DNA of 64,000 nt from Ideonella benzenivorans (GTDB lineage: Bacteria > Pseudomonadota > Gammaproteobacteria > Burkholderiales > Burkholderiaceae_C): assembly GCF_020387415.1 (NCBI RefSeq), contig NZ_JAGWCB010000020.1:186001-250000 (forward strand). The letters are read 5' to 3'. This document shows positions 1 through 8,036 of the stretch, in pieces. The notes beneath the pieces were generated by a model. It did no database searches and had not been told where the DNA came from. It saw nothing but the letters and a program-made list of their open reading frames with translations. Every line of letters starts with the position of its first letter. The first letter of the stretch is position 1. The position numbers and the translations under genes are program-made.

Positions 1-285
1 CTGGGCAAGGCCCTGCGCCAGGGCAACCTGGATGCGGCCAAGGACGCCTACAAGGCCATCCTGAAGAACCCGCCGCCCAATGCCACCTGGAACCCGGAGG
101 GGTCCTTTGCCCAACTGGGCAAGGCGCTGGCCCGGGGGGACATGGCGCAGGCCCGCTCCATCGCGACCGAGGCGGTCAAGGAGATCCGCAGCAGCCGGCA
201 GTCGCTGCCGCCGATGGAGGATCCGGTGCCCGCGGGCGCCGAAACCATGGCCACCACCGGCAGCACGCTGGACGTGACGGCCTGA
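1..285 (+). CDS. C-terminal end of a TPR-like repeat protein (partial)
   Basis: The window opens inside this reading frame, which runs without a stop to TGA at 283-285 and gives 94 residues. Two stretches resemble each other, one starting LGKALRQGNLDAAKDAY and one starting LGKALARGDMAQARSIA. This is the helix-turn-helix spacing of tetratricopeptide-like repeats. The tail after about residue 70 is low in order-promoting residues. The start and most of the protein lie outside the window, so no function can be given. It converges on the amidohydrolase gene that follows, 11 bases away. Confidence 0.6.
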   Translation: MGKALRQGNLDAAKDAYKAILKNPPPNATWNPEGSFAQLGKALARGDMAQARSIATEAVKEIRSSRQSLPPMEDPVPAGAETMATTGSTLDVTA

Positions 286-300
286 GGGCGGCGCCCTCAG
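282..300. repeat. Inverted repeat holding both convergent stop codons
   Basis: CTGAGGGC at 282-289 pairs with GCCCTCAG at 293-300 around a three-base loop. The plus-strand TGA (283-285) and the minus-strand stop (297-299) each sit inside an arm. There is no T-run, so it is at best a Rho-assisted or non-canonical terminator. Similar structures recur at other convergent gene ends in the window. Confidence 0.5.
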
Positions 301-1499
301 CGCGGTGCGAGCCAGCGCTCGGCCAGCCGCACCCACAGCGCCGCGCCCTGTGGGATCAGGGCATCGTTGAAGTCGTAATGGGGGTTGTGCAGCGTGCACG
401 GCCCCAGTTGCCGCTGGGCGTCGCTCGGAGCATCGCGGTGTTCACCGCCGCCGTTGCCGATCATGAAATACGCGCCCGGCTTCTTCTCCAGGAAGAAGCT
501 GAAGTCCTCGGCCGTCATGGCCGGCTCCATCTCCAGCGTATGTTTGGGACCGGCCACCTCGTGCATCACGTCGCGCAGGAAGGTCACCTCGCGGTCATGG
601 TTGATCGTGGGGGGGTAGTTGCGGTGGAAGTGGAACTCGGCGGTGGCGCCAAAGGCCGCCGCGGTGTGCTGCGTGATCTCCGCCATGCGGCGCTCGATCA
701 GGTCCAGCACGCCGACGGAGAAGGTCCGCACCGTGCCCTGGATTTCGCAGACATCGGGCACCACGTTGTTGGCCTCGCCGGTGTGGATCATCGTCACCGA
801 GATGACCGCCGCGTCCAGCGGCTTCTTGTTGCGGGTGATGATGGTCTGGAAGGCCTGCACCATCTGGCAGGCCACCGGCACCGGGTCGATGCCCAGCTGG
901 GGCAGGGCCGCATGGGCTCCCTTGCCCCGCACGACGATGCGGAACTCGTTGCTGGAGGCCATGATGGGCCCCTTGCAGACCGCGAAATGGCCGGCCGGGA
1001 TGCCGGGCCAGTTGTGCAGGCCGAAGATGGCCTCCATCGGGAACTGTTCGAACAGGCCGTCGGCGATCATCTCGCGCGCGCCACCGCCGCCCTCCTCGGC
1101 CGGTTGGAACACCAGGTAGACGGTGCCATCGAACTGGCCATGCAGGGCCAGGTGGCGGGCCGCAGCCAGCAGCATGGTGGTGTGGCCATCGTGCCCACAG
1201 GCGTGCATCTTTCCGGCAGACCGGCTGGCGTGGGCGAAGCGGTTGTGCTCGGTGATGGGCAGGGCGTCCATGTCGGCCCGCAGGCCCAGCGCGCGGTGGC
1301 TGGCACCGCGCTTCAAGATGCCCACGACCCCGGTGCGGCCCAGGCCGCGGTGGACCGGGATGCCCCAGCTCTGTAGGCGCTCGGCCACCAGGTCTGCGGT
1401 GCGGTGTTCCTGGAAGCACAGCTCCGGGTGGGCATGGAGGTCACGCCGCAGCGCGACGAAGTCGTCTGCCTGGGCTTGGAGGTCGGCCTGCAGGGTCAT
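297..1499 (-). CDS. M20 family amidohydrolase (hippurate hydrolase-like)
   Basis: The 400-residue product is a cytosolic zinc amidohydrolase of the M20D group, which removes acyl groups from N-acyl amino acids or related amides. Visible motifs are LRADMDALPI near residue 73, MHACGHDGH at 98-106 with metal ligands Cys101 and His103, and QPAEEGGGGA near 132 with the general-base glutamate. A dimerisation segment (RGKGAHAALP) and the late motif MTAEDFSFF follow. Length and motif order match full-length family members. The ATG is preceded by a GGAG element. Its exact substrate cannot be read from sequence; hippurate, N-acetyl amino acids and indole-acetyl conjugates are all used in this family. 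It is transcribed divergently from the molybdopterin oxidoreductase gene. Confidence 0.9.
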   Translation of the reverse strand: MTLQADLQAQADDFVALRRDLHAHPELCFQEHRTADLVAERLQSWGIPVHRGLGRTGVVGILKRGASHRALGLRADMDALPITEHNRFAHASRSAGKMHACGHDGHTTMLLAAARHLALHGQFDGTVYLVFQPAEEGGGGAREMIADGLFEQFPMEAIFGLHNWPGIPAGHFAVCKGPIMASSNEFRIVVRGKGAHAALPQLGIDPVPVACQMVQAFQTIITRNKKPLDAAVISVTMIHTGEANNVVPDVCEIQGTVRTFSVGVLDLIERRMAEITQHTAAAFGATAEFHFHRNYPPTINHDREVTFLRDVMHEVAGPKHTLEMEPAMTAEDFSFFLEKKPGAYFMIGNGGGEHRDAPSDAQRQLGPCTLHNPHYDFNDALIPQGAALWVRLAERWLAPR

Positions 1500-1509
1500 G
1501 GGAGTCTCC

Positions 1510-1560
1510 GGGAAGGCACCGCGGGCAGCCGCGGTTCGGACGGCCGATCTTAGCCTTCCC
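1510..1560. repeat. Inverted repeat in the divergent intergenic region
   Basis: GGGAAGGC at 1510-1517 and GCCTTCCC at 1553-1560 form eight-base arms 35 bases apart, between the divergent amidohydrolase and oxidoreductase genes. The region 1500-1608 must hold both promoters, but I see no convincing -35/-10 pair. The repeat could be a regulator site or chance. Confidence 0.3.
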
Positions 1561-1608
1561 TGCGCGCCGCCCGGGGGTTTCGCCTGGGCGCTGTGACATC
1601 ATCACGGA

Positions 1609-3648
1609 ATGACTTTGAACAGCGTTCCGACCCGTGTGATCCACGCGGCCTGCCCGCACGACTGCCCCGACACCTGCGCCATCCGCGTGACCCTGCAAGG
1701 CGAGCAGCTGATCCGCTGGCAGGGCGAGCCCGATCACCCCACCACCCACGGGGCCTTGTGCACCAAGGTGTCCCGCTATCCGGAGCGCAACAGCCACCCG
1801 GAGCGGGTGCTGCAACCGCTGCGCCGCGTGGGGCCGAAGGGGGCGGGACAGTTCGAGCCGGTCAGCTGGGAGACGGCGCTGGCCGACATCGCCCAGCGCC
1901 TGCGCGCCATCGCCGCCCGAGACCCCCAGGCCATCCTGCCCTACAGCTACGCCGGCACCATGGGCTATGTGCAGGGCGAGGCGATGGCGGGCCGTTTCTT
2001 CCACCGGCTGGGGGCCTCGCAGCTCAGCCGCACCATCTGCGCCGAGGCCGGGGCCACCGGGCTGGCGCTGACCTATGGCGCCACCCTGGGCATGCACCTG
2101 GAGCATTTCGTCGAGAGCCGGTTGATCCTGATCTGGGGCAGCAACCCGGTGGCGTCCAACCTGCATTTCTGGACCTTTGCCCAGGCGGCCAAACGGGCCG
2201 GCGCCAAGCTGATCGCGATCGACCCGCGCCGCACCGAGACGGCCGAGAAGTGCCACCAGCACCTGGCCCTGCGGCCCGGCACCGACGGCGCGCTGGCCCT
2301 GGGCCTGATGCACGAGCTGATCGTGCACGACTGGCTGGACCATGACTACCTGGCCCAGCACGTGGAGGGCTGGCCCGCGCTGCGCGAGCGTGCGCTGCAG
2401 TGGCCGCCCGAGCGTGTGGCCGAGGTCTGCGGCCTGAACGCCGACGAGGTGCGCGGCCTGGCGCGTGACTACGGCACCACCGCCCCGGCGGCGATCCGCC
2501 TGAACTACGGCATGCAGCGCGTGGCCGGTGGCGGCAATGCGGCGCGGCTGATCGCGCTGCTGCCCTGCCTGGTGGGCGCCTGGCGGCACCGGGCCGGTGG
2601 CCTGCTGTTGTCGGCGTCCGGCTGGAACAAGCCCTTCCGCAATCCGGACCTGGAGCGACCCGACCTGCGCGCCGGCCGCCAGTCCCGCACGATCAACATG
2701 AGCACCATCGGCGACGACCTGCTGCGCGAGGCCTCACCGGATTTCGGGCCGAAGATCGAAGCGCTGATCGTCTACAACAGCAACCCGGTGGCGGTGGCGC
2801 CCGAATCGGCCAAGGTGGTGGCCGGCTTCCAGCGCGAGGACCTGTTCACCGTGGTGCTGGAGCACTTCCTGACCGACACCGCCGACCAGGCCGACTATGT
2901 GTTGCCCGCCACCACGCAGATGGAGCACTGGGACGTGCATGCCAGCTACGGCCACACCTACCTGCTGATCAACGAGCCAGCGCTGCCGCCGGCCGGGCAG
3001 GCCAAGTCCAACGCCGAGATCTTCCGCCTGCTGGCCGCCCGCATGGGCTTTGACGAACCCTGCTTCTGCGACGACGACCTGAGCCTGGCCCGCCAGGCCT
3101 TCAGGGTGGACTTTGACGCGCTGCGCCGCGTGGGCTGGCTGAAGCTGCCGGTGCCGGAAGCGCCGTTTGCCGAGGGCGGGTTCCGCACCCCCAGCGGCAA
3201 GGCGCAGGCCTGCGCTCCGGGGCTGCCGCTGCCCGACCACGTGCCCAACCACGAGAGCGCCGAGCGCGACCCGGCGCTGGCCCGGCGCTACCCGCTGGCG
3301 ATGATCTCGCCGCCGGCCCGCAACTTCCTCAACTCCACCTTCGTGAACGTCAAGAGCCTGCGCGACATTGAGGGTGAGCCGCTGCTGGAGATCTGTGCCG
3401 ACGATGCCCAGGCGCGGGGGCTGGTCGACGGTCAGCCGGTGCGGGTCTTCAACGACCGGGGCGAGTACCACTGCGTGGCCCGCGTCAGCCCGCGGGCGCG
3501 GCCGGGCGTGGTGAACGGTCTGGGCATCTGGTGGCGCAAGCTGGGCCGCAACGGCACCAACGTGAACCAGCTGACCCACCAGCGCCTGACGGACCTGGGC
3601 GACTCGCCCTGCTTCTACGATTGCCTGGTGGAGGTGGCGGCCCTGTGA
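1609..3648 (+). CDS. Molybdopterin-dependent oxidoreductase with N-terminal 4Fe-4S cluster
   Basis: This 679-residue protein belongs to the DMSO reductase/formate dehydrogenase superfamily. The N-terminus carries the 4Fe-4S motif Cys15-x3-Cys19-x3-Cys23-x27-Cys51. The catalytic molybdopterin domain follows to about residue 480, and a C-terminal dinucleotide-binding beta-barrel covers about 565-675. Cys144 in RTIC is a candidate molybdenum ligand. No Tat signal is visible, because the protein starts only 14 residues before the cluster, so it is probably cytoplasmic. No partner subunits are encoded nearby. Substrate is unknown; stand-alone enzymes of this layout are usually annotated only to family. 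The stop overlaps the GTG start of the next gene, pointing to translational coupling. Confidence 0.88.
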   Translation: MTLNSVPTRVIHAACPHDCPDTCAIRVTLQGEQLIRWQGEPDHPTTHGALCTKVSRYPERNSHPERVLQPLRRVGPKGAGQFEPVSWETALADIAQRLRAIAARDPQAILPYSYAGTMGYVQGEAMAGRFFHRLGASQLSRTICAEAGATGLALTYGATLGMHLEHFVESRLILIWGSNPVASNLHFWTFAQAAKRAGAKLIAIDPRRTETAEKCHQHLALRPGTDGALALGLMHELIVHDWLDHDYLAQHVEGWPALRERALQWPPERVAEVCGLNADEVRGLARDYGTTAPAAIRLNYGMQRVAGGGNAARLIALLPCLVGAWRHRAGGLLLSASGWNKPFRNPDLERPDLRAGRQSRTINMSTIGDDLLREASPDFGPKIEALIVYNSNPVAVAPESAKVVAGFQREDLFTVVLEHFLTDTADQADYVLPATTQMEHWDVHASYGHTYLLINEPALPPAGQAKSNAEIFRLLAARMGFDEPCFCDDDLSLARQAFRVDFDALRRVGWLKLPVPEAPFAEGGFRTPSGKAQACAPGLPLPDHVPNHESAERDPALARRYPLAMISPPARNFLNSTFVNVKSLRDIEGEPLLEICADDAQARGLVDGQPVRVFNDRGEYHCVARVSPRARPGVVNGLGIWWRKLGRNGTNVNQLTHQRLTDLGDSPCFYDCLVEVAAL

Positions 3649-4787
3649 GAGGGGCGGACCACGCGGCCGGGCCACGCTGGCGACGCGGGCTGGCCTGGGC
3701 CGGGGGCGGCAGCCTGGGGGCGCTGCTGCTGGCCCTGGGCGTGCTGTGCCTGACCTCCGGCTGCAGTTCGGCGGGCTACCTGTGGCAGTCTGCTGGCGGG
3801 CATTTGAGCCTGCTGCACAGCGCGCGGCCGGTGGACGACTGGCTGCAGGATCCGCAGACCGACGCCACCCTGCGCGATCGACTGGTCCTGAGCCAGCAGT
3901 TGCGCACTTTCGCGGTGCAGGCGCTGGCGCTGCCCGACAACCCCAGCTACCGGCGCTATACCGACCTGCACCGCGAGGCGGCGGTGTGGAACGTGGTGGC
4001 CGCGCCCGAGTTGTCGCTCACGCTGCAGACCTGGTGCTTTCCGGTGGTGGGCTGCGTGGGCTACCGCGGCTATTTCGACGAAGCGGCGGCCCAGGCCGAA
4101 GGTGCCGCCCTGCGCGCCGAAGGGCAGGAGGTCAGCGTCTACCCGGTGCCGGCCTATTCCACGCTGGGCATGAGCAACTGGCTGGGCGGCGACCCGCTGC
4201 TGAGCACCTTCATCCGCTGGCCCGAGGGCGAGCTGGCCCGGCTGGTCTTCCATGAGCTGTCGCACCAGGTGGTCTATGTCGCCGGCGACACTGCCTTCAA
4301 CGAGAGCTTCGCGACCACGGTGGAGCAGATCGGCGCCCAGCGCTGGCTGGCCCAGCACGGCAGCCCGGCGGCCCGGCAGGCCTATGCGCAGGCCGAGCAA
4401 CGGCGCGCGGATTTCCGCGCCTTGACTGGCCGCACCCGAGCGGCCCTGCTGGCGCTGTATGCCGGGCCGCTCGACGTCGCGGCCCAGCGCGCACGCAAGG
4501 CGGCCGTGATGGCGACGATGCGGGCCGACTATGCGGCGCTGCGCGACGGCCCCTGGCAGGGTTACCGGGGCTACGATGTCTTTTTCGCGCAGGCCAACAA
4601 CGCCTCGCTGGGGGTGCTGGGGGCCTACCTGGTCTGGGTGCCGGCCTTCCAGACCCTGTTCACCCAAGAGGGGGAGAATCTCCCCCGTTTCTATGCGGCC
4701 GTGCAACGCCTGGCCGATCTGCCGCCGGCCGAGCGGGAGCGTCGGCTGCAGGCGCTGATGCCCACGACCCCCACCAAGGAGAACTGA
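3645..4787 (+). CDS. Putative zinc aminopeptidase, predicted lipoprotein (PF10023 type)
   Basis: The start is taken as GTG at 3645, which overlaps the upstream TGA. An upstream in-frame ATG at 3531 lies deep inside the previous gene. The 380-residue product has a basic start, a hydrophobic stretch and a lipobox LTSGC near residues 39-43, so it is probably lipidated and exported. The HELSH sequence near residues 203-207, followed by FNESFATTVEQ, is the HExxH plus downstream glutamate arrangement of gluzincin peptidases. The overall sequence fits the 'putative aminopeptidase' family of Proteobacteria. Substrate is not known. It sits one base before the PHA-granule gene, so the three plus-strand genes from 1609 look like one operon. 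Confidence 0.8.
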   Translation: MRGADHAAGPRWRRGLAWAGGGSLGALLLALGVLCLTSGCSSAGYLWQSAGGHLSLLHSARPVDDWLQDPQTDATLRDRLVLSQQLRTFAVQALALPDNPSYRRYTDLHREAAVWNVVAAPELSLTLQTWCFPVVGCVGYRGYFDEAAAQAEGAALRAEGQEVSVYPVPAYSTLGMSNWLGGDPLLSTFIRWPEGELARLVFHELSHQVVYVAGDTAFNESFATTVEQIGAQRWLAQHGSPAARQAYAQAEQRRADFRALTGRTRAALLALYAGPLDVAAQRARKAAVMATMRADYAALRDGPWQGYRGYDVFFAQANNASLGVLGAYLVWVPAFQTLFTQEGENLPRFYAAVQRLADLPPAERERRLQALMPTTPTKEN

Positions 4788-4788
4788 G

Positions 4789-5097
4789 ATGGCCGATCTG
4801 AGCGTGCACCGTGAACACCAACTGGGCCTGGAGAAGGCCCGCAAGGTGGCCCAGGACTGGGCCAGCTATGCCGAGAAGAAGCTCGACATGCGCTGCACCC
4901 TGCGCCCCGGCGCCACCGAGGACGTGATCGATTTCAACCGCTCGGGGGTCTCTGGCTCGCTGCGGGTGACGGGCAGCCGCTTCGACCTGGACGCCAAGCT
5001 GGGCCTGCTGTTCAAGGCCTTTGCGGGCAAGATCGAGGCCGAGACCTGCAAGATGCTGGACGAGGCCCTGACCCGCGAAGCCGGCAAGAAGGGCTGA
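4789..5097 (+). CDS. Polyhydroxyalkanoic acid system family protein (PHA_gran_rgn)
   Basis: This 102-residue soluble protein matches the small family PF09650, which is found in PHA-storing bacteria and named for its link to PHA granules. The body includes a phenylalanine-rich segment (LLFKAFAGKIE) and a charged C-terminus. There is no signal peptide or membrane segment. Its biochemical role is not established; a granule-associated or regulatory function is the usual suggestion. It directly follows the aminopeptidase gene and converges with the acyl-CoA-binding protein gene, four bases away. The oligomer hydrolase at 56.6 kb supports a PHB-storing lifestyle. Confidence 0.8.
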   Translation: MADLSVHREHQLGLEKARKVAQDWASYAEKKLDMRCTLRPGATEDVIDFNRSGVSGSLRVTGSRFDLDAKLGLLFKAFAGKIEAETCKMLDEALTREAGKKG

Positions 5098-5105
5098 GCG
5101 CTCAG
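5094..5105. repeat. Perfect 12-base palindrome spanning two stop codons
   Basis: CTGAGCGCTCAG is its own reverse complement. It holds the TGA of the PHA protein (5095-5097) and the stop of the acyl-CoA-binding gene (5102-5104). No T-run follows on either strand. Confidence 0.5.
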
Positions 5106-5359
5106 TCCTTGAGCGACTCGATCAGGTCGATGTAGGCCTGCATGGCCTGCTCGGCCGTCTGGCCCTTCAGGTTGGACCAGGCGTCCCACTTGGCGCGGGC
5201 CACGAAGTCCATCATGCCGGGGCGCTCGCCTTGCACATCGCCCTCGGTGGCCTGCTTGTAGAGCGAATAGATCTTCAGCAGCGTCATGTTGTCGGGCTTC
5301 TCCGGCAGCTGCTTGCTTTCGGCCACGGCGGTCTGGAACAGGGCGGTCAGGTCGGACAT
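5102..5359 (-). CDS. Acyl-CoA-binding protein
   Basis: The 85-residue product is a bacterial ACBP, a small four-helix cytosolic carrier that binds long-chain acyl-CoA esters with high affinity. The diagnostic stretch LLKIYSLYKQATEGD and the later ARAKWDAWSNLKG match the ligand-binding helices of the family, and length is typical. An in-frame TTG lies 12 bases upstream, but ATG at 5359 has a GGAGGAG element at the right distance and is chosen. The gene is preceded by a candidate TetR-type operator, and the TetR gene lies immediately upstream on the same strand, suggesting control by acyl-CoA or another lipid signal. Confidence 0.93.
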   Translation of the reverse strand: MSDLTALFQTAVAESKQLPEKPDNMTLLKIYSLYKQATEGDVQGERPGMMDFVARAKWDAWSNLKGQTAEQAMQAYIDLIESLKD

Positions 5360-5381
5360 GGTCTCCTCCAAGGGGTAAAAA

Positions 5382-5416
5382 CGAACGGTCGTTCGATTTG
5401 AACGCTGCGCATATTA
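5382..5416 (-). promoter_or_regulatory. Candidate TetR operator and promoter of the acyl-CoA-binding gene
   Basis: CGAACG at 5382-5387 and CGTTCG at 5390-5395 form a palindrome with a two-base centre, as in many TetR-family operators. Reading the minus strand, TAATAT at 5416-5411 could serve as a -10 box. This would put the palindrome at about the start site and just before the ribosome-binding site, a classic repression position. The -35 is weak. The assignment to the neighbouring TetR protein is inferred from position. Confidence 0.6.
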
Positions 5417-5465
5417 CCCAGAGCGGCGTGGCCGTGGGCACCGGCGGCCGATCTTTTTGAGGGGG

Positions 5466-6161
5466 TCAGCCGGTGGCCAGCGCAGGGGCGGGGCAGGGCC
5501 GGCCGCCAGCGGCATCGCCCGCTTGGCGCAACTGGGCCAGCCGTGCCCGCGCCTCCGGCACCAGGTAGGGGGCGACCAGGGTCAGCACCTGGCCCACGCC
5601 CTCGGCCAGCGTGCGGTCGGCCTGGGCATCTTCCAGGGCCTGGCGCGGGGCACGGGCATAGGCAAAACTGTGCCAGCCGCTGAGCACCAGCACCATCGTG
5701 GTGGTCAGGTCCTCGATCTCGGCCGGGGACATCCGGGCCTCGCCACCCGCCACCAGGCCCTGTAGCAGGGCCCGGGCCGCGTCGGTCTGCCGGCCCAACA
5801 AGGCCTGCACCTGCTGCTCCAGCTGCCGGTTGCGGCTCAGCAGCTCGTTCAGGTCCCGCAGCAGGAAGCGGTGCCCATGGGCCAGCGCGAACTGGGCCTG
5901 CACATGCTCCCAGGCCTCGTCCACCCGCCGCACGGCCGGTGCGGCGGCCAGCACCTCGGCCAGCGCCTGCAGGTAATCGGCCACCAGGGCGTCCAGCAGG
6001 TCGTTCTTGCTGGGGAAGTGGTAGTGCAGGTTGCCGGGGCTGATGCCGAGCTCGGCGGCAATCGCCGTGGTGGAGACATTGGGCACGCCGAACCGGTTGA
6101 ACAGCAGCCGCGCAGCTTCCAGGATGCGCTGGGCGGTGCGGCGAGGGGGTTTGGCGGTCAT
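5466..6161 (-). CDS. TetR/AcrR family transcriptional regulator
   Basis: The 231-residue protein starts with a basic arm and a typical TetR DNA-binding domain. The helix-turn-helix reads STTAIAAELGISPGNLHYHF near residues 31-50, and the remaining roughly 170 residues form the helical ligand-binding and dimer domain. It lies upstream of the acyl-CoA-binding gene on the same strand and is divergent from the ABC transporter genes, so either could be a target. The palindrome at 5382-5395 is the best operator candidate. The ligand is unknown; a fatty-acid or acyl-CoA inducer would fit the neighbour. The last 25 residues are rich in Pro, Gly and Ala and probably disordered. Confidence 0.88.
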   Translation of the reverse strand: MTAKPPRRTAQRILEAARLLFNRFGVPNVSTTAIAAELGISPGNLHYHFPSKNDLLDALVADYLQALAEVLAAAPAVRRVDEAWEHVQAQFALAHGHRFLLRDLNELLSRNRQLEQQVQALLGRQTDAARALLQGLVAGGEARMSPAEIEDLTTTMVLVLSGWHSFAYARAPRQALEDAQADRTLAEGVGQVLTLVAPYLVPEARARLAQLRQAGDAAGGRPCPAPALATG

Positions 6162-6212
6162 GGCCGGACCAATCTAGCACCCGGACGGGTCGTAGGCCCT
6201 TGGCACTCTCCC

Positions 6213-6218
6213 TAGAAT
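6213..6218 (+). promoter_or_regulatory. Candidate -10 box, very short leader for the ABC transporter
   Basis: TAGAAT lies 8 bases before the ATG at 6227. If it is the -10 hexamer, transcription would start at or within a base or two of the start codon. No Shine-Dalgarno sequence precedes the ATG, which fits a leaderless or near-leaderless message. The -35 region is poor. Confidence 0.35.
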
Positions 6219-6226
6219 CCCGCGCC

Positions 6227-7177
6227 ATGCCAGCTGTTTCCTTCCAGGGTGTCACCAAGGTGTTCCAGGGGTCGCAAGGCCCGTTCCGGGCCCTGGACGG
6301 CGTCTGCTTCGACATTGCCGAGGGCGAGTTCTTCGGCCTGCTGGGCCCCAACGGGGCCGGCAAAACCACGCTGATCAGCATCCTGGCCGGCCTGGCCCGG
6401 GCCACCGAAGGCCGCGTCACGGTGATGGGCCACGATGTGGTGACGGACTTCGCCCGAGCGCGTCATGCCCTGGGCATCGTGCCGCAGGAGCTGGTGTTCG
6501 ACCCGTTCTTCTCGGTGCGCGAGACGCTGCGCATCCAGAGCGGCTACTTCGGCGTGCGCCACAACGACGATTGGATCGACGAGGTGCTGGCCGGCCTGGG
6601 CCTGTCGGACAAGGCCGACGCCAACATGCGCCAGCTCTCGGGGGGTATGAAGCGCCGTGTGCTGGTGGCCCAGGCCCTGGTGCATCGGCCGCCGGTCATC
6701 GTGCTGGACGAGCCCACCGCCGGGGTGGACGTGGAGTTGCGCCAGACGCTGTGGCAGTTCGTCGCGCGCCTGAACCAGCAGGGCCACACGGTGCTGCTGA
6801 CCACCCACTACCTGGAAGAGGCCGAAGCGCTGTGCGGCCGCATCGCGATGCTCAAGCGCGGCCAGGTGGTGGCGCTGGACCGCACCAGCAACCTGTTGCG
6901 GGCGGCGGCCGGCAGCATGCTGCGCTTCAAGACCGACGATGTGCTGCCGCCGGACCTGGCCGGCCGTGCCCGCGTGACCGGGCGGATCGCCCAGATCGCT
7001 GCGCGCGATGCGGCCGAGGTCGAGAGCATGCTGGCCCGGCTGCGGGCGGCCGGGGTGCGGGTGGAGGACCTGGAGATCGGCCGGGCCGATCTGGAGGACG
7101 TCTTTCTGGCCATCATGCAGGGGGCGCCCTCGCCGGTGCCGCCGGTGCCTGCACCAGCGGTGGAGGGGGTGGCATGA
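6227..7177 (+). CDS. ABC transporter ATP-binding protein (ABC-2 type)
   Basis: The start at 6227 (MPAVSFQG) is preferred to an in-frame codon at 6200, because the conserved domain begins there. The 316-residue protein has Walker A GPNGAGKTT at 40-48, Q-loop QE at 87-88, signature LSGGM at 137-141, Walker B VIVLDEP at 157-163 and the H-loop histidine in LLTTHYLEE. The C-terminal hundred residues resemble the regulatory tail of drug/polysaccharide ABC-2 exporters (YadG, DrrA, NodI types). Its stop overlaps the ATG of the permease gene, so the two form one exporter of unknown substrate. The same ABC pair upstream of bolA-murA is common in Burkholderiales. Confidence 0.92.
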   Translation: MPAVSFQGVTKVFQGSQGPFRALDGVCFDIAEGEFFGLLGPNGAGKTTLISILAGLARATEGRVTVMGHDVVTDFARARHALGIVPQELVFDPFFSVRETLRIQSGYFGVRHNDDWIDEVLAGLGLSDKADANMRQLSGGMKRRVLVAQALVHRPPVIVLDEPTAGVDVELRQTLWQFVARLNQQGHTVLLTTHYLEEAEALCGRIAMLKRGQVVALDRTSNLLRAAAGSMLRFKTDDVLPPDLAGRARVTGRIAQIAARDAAEVESMLARLRAAGVRVEDLEIGRADLEDVFLAIMQGAPSPVPPVPAPAVEGVA

Positions 7178-7989
7178 ACGGGCCGCAGGAAAAGAACAGG
7201 ACCGCAGCGGTGCCGCAGGCCGACCTGGGCCCGCTGGCGGGCGCCGGCACGCTGTTCTACAAGGAGGTGCTGCGCTTCTGGAAGGTCAGCTTCCAGACCG
7301 TGGGTGCGCCGGTGCTGACCGCGGTGCTGTACCTGCTGATCTTCGGCCATGTGCTGGAAGACCACGTCAAGGTCTACGGCCAGATCGGCTACACCGCCTT
7401 CCTGATCCCGGGCCTGGTGATGATGAGCGTGCTGCAGAACGCGTTTGCCAACACCTCGTCCAGCCTGATTCAGAGCAAGATCACCGGCAACCTGGTGTTC
7501 CTGCTGGTCACGCCGCTGTCGCACTGGGCCTGGTTTCTGGCCTATGTGGGGGCGGCCATCGTGCGCGGCCTGGTGGTGGGGCTGGGCGTGCTGGCGGTCA
7601 CCGTCTGGTTCGGCCCGCCCGGGCTGGCGCAGCCGCTGTGGGTGCTGGCCTTCGCGCTGCTGGGGGCCGGGCTGATGGGGGCGCTGGGCCTGATCGCCGG
7701 TCTGTGGGCCGAGAAGTTCGACCAGATGGCGGCCTTCCAGAACTTCCTGGTCATGCCCATGACGATGCTGGCCGGGGTGTTCTACTCGGTGGCCACGTTG
7801 CCGCCGTTCTGGCAGGCGGCCAGCCATTTCAACCCCTTCTTCTACATGATCGACGGCTTCCGGTATGGCTTCTTCGGGGTCAGCGACGTGTCGCCGTGGC
7901 ACAGCCTGGCGGTGGTGGGGCTGGCCTTTCTGGCGGTGTCGGCACTGACGCTGCGGCTGCTGAAGTCCGGCTACAAGATCCGGAATTGA
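7174..7989 (+). CDS. ABC-2 type transporter permease
   Basis: The 271-residue inner-membrane protein has an N-terminal cytoplasmic arm of about 45 residues and then six hydrophobic segments, spread from about residues 45-70 to a last one near 240-260. This matches the ABC-2 membrane domain (YadH/NodJ-like). Typical features are the amphipathic FYKEVLRFWK start and the conserved PFFYMIDGFRYG region before the last segment. It overlaps the ATPase gene by four bases (ATGA) and must act with it. A hydrophobic exported compound is likely, but none can be named. Confidence 0.92.
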   Translation: MNGPQEKNRTAAVPQADLGPLAGAGTLFYKEVLRFWKVSFQTVGAPVLTAVLYLLIFGHVLEDHVKVYGQIGYTAFLIPGLVMMSVLQNAFANTSSSLIQSKITGNLVFLLVTPLSHWAWFLAYVGAAIVRGLVVGLGVLAVTVWFGPPGLAQPLWVLAFALLGAGLMGALGLIAGLWAEKFDQMAAFQNFLVMPMTMLAGVFYSVATLPPFWQAASHFNPFFYMIDGFRYGFFGVSDVSPWHSLAVVGLAFLAVSALTLRLLKSGYKIRN

Positions 7990-8036
7990 GCCCGGGGTGA
8001 CGGTGGCCGGGGCTTATCGGCGATAATCGGCGCATC

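Noticed and set aside
6162-6226. Second copy of the TetR palindrome in the tetR/ABC divergent region
   Set aside because: GGACGGGTCGT resembles one arm, but there is no matching second arm.
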